Below are positions 5,990 to 9,686 of a stretch of 9,686 nucleotides of DNA, in pieces. The notes under the pieces are model-generated. The model saw only the letters and a list, made by a program, of their open reading frames with translations, made no database searches and was not told where the DNA came from. The position numbers and the translations under genes are program-made. This DNA is from Bacillota bacterium (lineage in GTDB: Bacteria; Bacillota; Clostridia; Christensenellales; Aristaeellaceae): the NCBI GenBank assembly GCA_023396045.1, contig JAEWXD010000060.1, positions 1 through 9,686 on the forward strand. The letters run 5' to 3'. Position 1 is the first letter of the stretch. Each line of letters opens with the position of its first letter.

Positions 5990-8902
5990 ATGAAAATAGA
6001 TTTTAGTTGCCCAATAGAATTGCTACAAGTTGCCCATAAAAAAGGCACTTGTAGCTTTTTGGTACGTAATTTAGATAGCTATATGCTGGTGCGCTTGGAA
6101 GTTACAGTACAAGCCACACGTAAAAATGGTGAAAGCTTTACCCAAACAGAAACTTTTTCAGACATTGCTGTTTTTAGGGAAGAGCCAAAAGTTCTGCAAT
6201 TTTCTTTGCAGCATGCAGATATTACAGAGCTTGCGTTAGAGGCTGCACATCTGCGTTTTGAAGACGGCAGAACCTGGCAAGCCGGCAAAATGAATAGCTT
6301 TGAATATGAACTGCATGCTTTGCAGGGCAGTGCTTTGCATGCCCTGCAGTTGCTCGCAGGTGATGATGCCATTGCCTACCCAAGCCAACAAGGCGATGTA
6401 TGGGTGTGCGTGTGTGGCAAGGCCAATCGTAAAGACGATGAAAATTGCAGCCGATGCCAAAGGGAAAAAGAAATTACCATGCAAAATATCAGCCCGGAAA
6501 AAGTGGAGCAGTTTTTGCAAGAACGTAAAGCCCAAAAAGCAGAAGAAAATAAACAAGCCATGCAGGAAGCAGAGGCCATTAAACAGGTGCAAAAAGAAAA
6601 CGAGCGCCGTTTACATAAAAAAATACGTTTGCAAAGGTTCTTTGCACTTTTGGCAATTGTGCTTTGTATTGCCGGTTATGCGGGCTATATTTACGGTTTG
6701 CCTTGGTATAAAAGTTTGCGGGCAGAAAAACTGGCAGAACAAGGGAACTATGCTGCCTCTCTTGCCATTGTAGAGCGTTTGCCAAGCTACCTTGTAACAG
6801 AGGAGCGCACTCAGAATCTGCGTTATCAAATGGCATTGCAATATATAGAACAAGGCGATACAGAAGCTTTATTACAGGCAAAACAAATTTTACAGGCCTT
6901 GTTGCCCTATGCAGAAAGTGCAGATAAATTGCAAGCCATAGAATATAGTTTGGGCGAAAAATATTTGGCAAACCAAGAGTACGATAAAGCCATTGCTGCC
7001 TTTCAAAGCATTGCTGATTATTCCGATGCCGGTTTTCAAATTCGCTTGTCAAAGTATAAAAAGGCAGTTGCTTTAACCGAACGGAAAGAGTGGTCTGTTG
7101 CCAAAGAAATTTTTACCAGCCTCGGTAATTATAACGATACAATAGATCAACTAATGAAAGTAAATTACCATTTGGCATTGCAAGCTTTAGAAAATAAAGA
7201 TTGGCAAACCGTAGTAGAACTATTAGAACCCATCTCTCAATATGAAAACAGTTGGGATATACTCATGCAAGCATACTATGCACTTGCTAACCAACATTAT
7301 GAAAATAAAGAGTTTGGAAAAGCGGGTATGCTGTATGCTTTGGTAGCGGATTCTAAAGATGCAAACACAAAGTATAGCGATGCAAAAAGCAAAGCCAATG
7401 CATTATTATATACAGAAGGGATCACCGCCTTTGAAAATGGAGATTACGCGAGTGCAAGCGACTATTTTTCCTATATTGTAGACCATTTGGACGCTTGGAC
7501 TTGGTTTAAAAAAGCACAAATGCAGCTTGCAGAACAAGCTTTGGCAAACCAAGATGTATTGCTTGCGCAAGAAATTCTATCTAAATTTGAAAATGAAGAA
7601 GATGTTGCCCCCTTATTCCAAAAAATTAAGTATGTAGCTGCTGAAAAACTATTGGCAGAGGGTAAAACGGAAGAGGCAAAACTTGCTTTTGAAGCCTTGG
7701 GGAACCATGCGGATAGCGCTTACCGTGCACAACAAATTACCTATACCATGGCAGAAAACGCCCTTAGTAAAGAAAACTATGATAAAGCGGCTGCTTTGTT
7801 TACATCCTTAGGTGAGTTTGGTGATAGTGCCATGCGTGCACAAGAATCACTATATAATAAGGCGCAAGCTTACTTTAACAATGCCCAATATGGCGAGGCA
7901 GCCAAAATCTATCTGCAGTTGGGGAATTATAGCGACGCAGCAAGCCGTGCAAAGGAAGCTGCTTTGTTACAAGCCCAAAGCTATATAGAAAGTGGAGCTT
8001 TTGCAGAAGCAGAAGCCATGCTTGTAAACTTTGAAAATGCAGAAGAAGCAGAAGAGCTTTTGCAAGCTGCACGCTATGCCATGGCTAACCGGTTTGTAGA
8101 ACAAAACGATTACCAAAATGCCTACCTCTATTTTAAAAAAGCAGGTAGTTATAAGGATGCTGAAGTGCAGATGGAAAACATGCAGTATAAGTATGCGCAA
8201 CAGCTGGAAAACGAAGGCAAAACCCTGCAAGCTGCTTGGCTGTTTTATGACCTTGGCGAGCAGAGGGACGCACAACAACACGCCAACCGTATGTTTGATA
8301 CTGTGTTTGAGTCCATTGCCCAAACGGTACGCACTGCCAAAGTAGAAAAAAACCATACACTCATTTTTACTACACTTAAAGATATTGATATGGAGCGTAT
8401 GCCGGAACGATATGCAGATTTAAAAACCACTTTTGAAGAAGCAACCTATGCCCTTGCAAACCAAGCTTATCAGGAAAAAGATGCTTTTTCTGCCAAAATG
8501 TATTACCAATATATTCCAAATTATTTAGATGTAGAGGATAAATTAAAACAAGGCACCTATCGTATGCTGGGCAAATGGAAAACTGAAAACGGCATCATAG
8601 CCAACTTTAAAGAAGATGGCAGTGCTGAAATTGATGGTCAAAGCTATGGTCTTTACTTTGCAGATGGCTATGACCTGTTGCTTGGTGCGGATAAAAACAA
8701 CTTAGAAAACACCTTCGGTATTTCAAAACGCAGCGCCTATGGTTTCCATTTAAAAGAAAGGTTTGGGGAGTATCGTGAGCTTATTTTTGAAAAAGTGCAA
8801 GAAGAAAAACCAAGCACGCCAAGCACTTCTTCGGGTGTAAGCCCTACACCTATTCCCATTGCAGATGTACAGGTAACCCCCATACCCATTGCTTTGCCAT
8901 AA
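5990..8902 (+). CDS. Large single-pass membrane protein: zinc knuckle, TM segment, 37-residue helical repeats, C-terminal beta domain
   Basis: The 970-aa product has this order. Residues 1-110 form a beta-rich domain I cannot name. A zinc-knuckle-like motif, W138-x-C140-x-C142-x3-N146-x6-C153-x2-C156, resembles RanBP2-type fingers. A charged helix spans about 165-213. One membrane segment lies near 217-236, with positive charge before it (KKIRLQR), which predicts the N-terminus inside and the C-terminus outside. About 15 TPR-like helical repeats run from 246 to 857, nearly all exactly 37 residues apart and often with G-N-Y-x-D-[SA] at the end of the unit. Residues about 858-936 form a beta domain beginning GKWKTENG, like small lipocalin-like domains. 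The tail (938-970) is Pro/Ser/Thr-rich and carries TPIPIA twice. AGGAGG sits 4 nt before the ATG. It is likely a membrane-tethered scaffold joining a cytoplasmic zinc site to an extracellular binding array. Enzymatic activity is not evident. Confidence 0.88.
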   Translation: MKIDFSCPIELLQVAHKKGTCSFLVRNLDSYMLVRLEVTVQATRKNGESFTQTETFSDIAVFREEPKVLQFSLQHADITELALEAAHLRFEDGRTWQAGKMNSFEYELHALQGSALHALQLLAGDDAIAYPSQQGDVWVCVCGKANRKDDENCSRCQREKEITMQNISPEKVEQFLQERKAQKAEENKQAMQEAEAIKQVQKENERRLHKKIRLQRFFALLAIVLCIAGYAGYIYGLPWYKSLRAEKLAEQGNYAASLAIVERLPSYLVTEERTQNLRYQMALQYIEQGDTEALLQAKQILQALLPYAESADKLQAIEYSLGEKYLANQEYDKAIAAFQSIADYSDAGFQIRLSKYKKAVALTERKEWSVAKEIFTSLGNYNDTIDQLMKVNYHLALQALENKDWQTVVELLEPISQYENSWDILMQAYYALANQHYENKEFGKAGMLYALVADSKDANTKYSDAKSKANALLYTEGITAFENGDYASASDYFSYIVDHLDAWTWFKKAQMQLAEQALANQDVLLAQEILSKFENEEDVAPLFQKIKYVAAEKLLAEGKTEEAKLAFEALGNHADSAYRAQQITYTMAENALSKENYDKAAALFTSLGEFGDSAMRAQESLYNKAQAYFNNAQYGEAAKIYLQLGNYSDAASRAKEAALLQAQSYIESGAFAEAEAMLVNFENAEEAEELLQAARYAMANRFVEQNDYQNAYLYFKKAGSYKDAEVQMENMQYKYAQQLENEGKTLQAAWLFYDLGEQRDAQQHANRMFDTVFESIAQTVRTAKVEKNHTLIFTTLKDIDMERMPERYADLKTTFEEATYALANQAYQEKDAFSAKMYYQYIPNYLDVEDKLKQGTYRMLGKWKTENGIIANFKEDGSAEIDGQSYGLYFADGYDLLLGADKNNLENTFGISKRSAYGFHLKERFGEYRELIFEKVQEEKPSTPSTSSGVSPTPIPIADVQVTPIPIALP
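6321..6348. repeat. Intragenic inverted repeat, 9-bp stem
   Basis: TGCAGGGCA and TGCCCTGCA are perfect 9-bp arms around a 10-nt loop. An alternative outer pairing, AACTGCA (6309-6315) with TGCAGTT (6345-6351), shares the right arm. The stretch encodes LHALQ twice, so codon-level duplication explains part of the symmetry. A role in mRNA folding within the operon is possible but untested. Confidence 0.5.
6401..6457 (+). other. Zinc-knuckle motif (CxC...CxxC) inside the membrane scaffold protein
   Basis: The segment W-x-C-x-C-G-x2-N-x6-C-x2-C has four cysteines in a zinc-binding pattern, plus the Trp and Asn conserved in RanBP2-type fingers. The first pair is C-x-C and not the usual C-x2-4-C. 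It lies on the predicted cytoplasmic side. Confidence 0.75.
6725..8560 (+). repeat. Coding repeat array: about 15 helical units of 37 residues
   Basis: Units begin at residues 246, 283, 323, 360, 397, 434, 478, 515, 552, 589, 626, 663, 700, 737, a degenerate one near 774, and 824. Spacing is exactly 37 in most steps, with 40, 44 and 50 as exceptions. The unit pattern is A-x-x-(L/Y/F)-x-x-x-x-(Y/W)-x-x-A followed by a second helix and often G-(N/E)-(Y/F/H)-x-D-(S/A). Classical TPR units are 34 residues. DNA identity between units is low, so the array is old. Confidence 0.8.
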
Positions 8903-9686
8903 TGAACACACAAAGAATACAAATTCCCATATTGCATGGCTATCGGGCCTTGTTTGTTGCTTTGGTTGCCAACTTTCATATTTGGCAACAAAGCTGGATG
9001 CACCCCTATATAGCGAGTTATAGCGTTGATTTTTTGGCGCGTGCCGGCTATGTGTTTGTAGACGGTATGGTGCTTCTCTCTGCGCTATTGCTGTTTATTC
9101 CGTATGCGCAAAGTCTTTTGTACCAAACAGAACTGCCTTGTTTGCAAAGCTATTATGTAAAAAAAGCAGCACGCATATTGCCTGGTTATTATGCTTTTAT
9201 TATTCCCTTATTTGCATATATGCTATGGCAGGGCAGATATTTTCTAAGTTCTTTTGCCGTAAAAGATATACTCTTGCATGTGTTTTTATTCCACACCTTT
9301 GATGCTTTTACTTATTTTGGCACCAATTTAGGTGCCGGCTTGTGGACCATTGTTATTTTGGTGCAAGGCTATATTGTAATGCCCTTTTTTGCCAAAGCCA
9401 TACTAAAAAAACCGTGGATTACGCTGTTATGCATGTTTGCACTGGGCAATATAGCAAGGCTTTTGGTGTTGCAAAGTGCAGATGTTCGTATGTATATGAA
9501 CCAGTTGCCAACTTTTTTGGACACCTATGCCCTCGGCTTTTTGCTGGCTTTGTTTTTTGCAAAAGCCTGCAAACAAGAGTGGCAAGAGAAATTAAAACTT
9601 TGGCAACAAGTTATGGCAAGCATCGTGCTTGTGCTGTGTGTATTTCTTTGCGTAGAATTATTGCGCTTTCAAGCTTCGTCTGAGGG
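8902..9686 (+). CDS. Acyltransferase family 3 (OafA/YrhL-like) membrane enzyme, 3' end beyond the window
   Basis: The frame is open from the ATG at 8902 to the window edge (261 codons seen), so the C-terminus is missing. The start overlaps the previous stop as TAATG and no Shine-Dalgarno sequence precedes it, implying translational coupling. The N-terminus ILHGYRALFVALVANFH carries the family R-x10-H motif (R15, H26). GYVFVDGMVLLSALL (49-63) matches the usual G-x-FVDxFFVLSG region with some drift. YYVKKAARILPGYY (84-97) corresponds to the conserved R-x2-R-I-x-P segment with Lys at the first Arg. WTIVILVQGYIVMPFF matches the W-S-L-x-x-E-x-Y-x-x-x-P region. Several hydrophobic helices follow. 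Family members O-acylate extracytoplasmic sugars such as peptidoglycan or surface polysaccharide. The substrate here is unknown. It is probably co-expressed with the two upstream genes. Confidence 0.88.
   Translation, partial: MNTQRIQIPILHGYRALFVALVANFHIWQQSWMHPYIASYSVDFLARAGYVFVDGMVLLSALLLFIPYAQSLLYQTELPCLQSYYVKKAARILPGYYAFIIPLFAYMLWQGRYFLSSFAVKDILLHVFLFHTFDAFTYFGTNLGAGLWTIVILVQGYIVMPFFAKAILKKPWITLLCMFALGNIARLLVLQSADVRMYMNQLPTFLDTYALGFLLALFFAKACKQEWQEKLKLWQQVMASIVLVLCVFLCVELLRFQASSE

Noticed and set aside
6579..7052. 157-codon open frame on the minus strand inside the 970-aa gene
   Set aside because: It lies wholly opposite a long gene with clear domains, has no ribosome binding site at its start and encodes low-complexity aromatic-rich sequence typical of antisense shadows.
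6725..8560. The repeat array considered as a CRISPR or DNA satellite
   Set aside because: The period exists at the protein level (37 residues), but DNA units are diverged and there is no alternation of identical repeats with unique spacers.
8737..9003. 88-codon minus-strand open frame across the scaffold/acyltransferase junction
   Set aside because: It is antisense to two real genes with no promoter or ribosome binding site of its own.
9342..9683. 113-codon plus-strand open frame near the right edge
   Set aside because: It is in another frame from the acyltransferase, whose frame is open from 8902 to the edge and carries the family motifs. The 113-aa sequence resembles no family and is Cys/His-rich as shadow frames often are.

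Overview
The window looks like a chromosomal segment of a low-GC Gram-positive bacterium (Bacillota, most likely a Clostridia-type or related gut lineage). Evidence: AT-rich intergenic DNA with consensus-like sigma-A promoters, strong AGGAGG-type ribosome binding sites, U-tailed intrinsic terminators, a sortase-type wall-anchored surface protein with a xPKTGD signal, a YdiF-like ABC-F ATPase and a small HPr-like protein. I see no transposase, integrase, phage gene or CRISPR array. The lineage is inferred from these features, not from a database match.

Layout, left to right. (1) The 5' 56 nt of a tRNA-Lys(CUU) gene read leftward, with a perfect TTGACA-17-TATAAT promoter. (2) A noncoding AT-rich spacer. 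(3) A single-gene unit for a 620-aa secreted, wall-anchored surface protein with its own promoter and terminator. (4) A second single-gene unit, also with its own promoter and terminator, for an 82-aa protein resembling the C-terminal three quarters of HPr but with no histidine. (5) A convergent leftward gene for a 637-aa ABC-F ATPase. (6) A divergent promoter region, then a rightward cluster of three tightly packed genes: a 391-aa secreted protein with an internal duplication, a 970-aa membrane protein (N-terminal cytoplasmic part with a zinc knuckle, one membrane segment, about 15 helical repeats of 37 residues, a terminal beta domain), and the first 261 codons of an acyltransferase-3 (OafA/YrhL-like) membrane enzyme that runs off the window. 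This last gene starts at 8902, overlapping the previous stop codon by one base.

The three-gene cluster is the most interesting part. Gaps of 8 and -1 nt imply co-transcription and translational coupling. One reading is an envelope system: a secreted protein and a large membrane-tethered repeat scaffold made together with an enzyme that moves acyl groups across the membrane to an envelope glycan. That role is inferred from neighbourhood and topology only. The ABC-F and HPr-like genes look like ordinary housekeeping or regulatory genes, although loss of the HPr catalytic histidine with retention of the Ser46-like site deserves a check.
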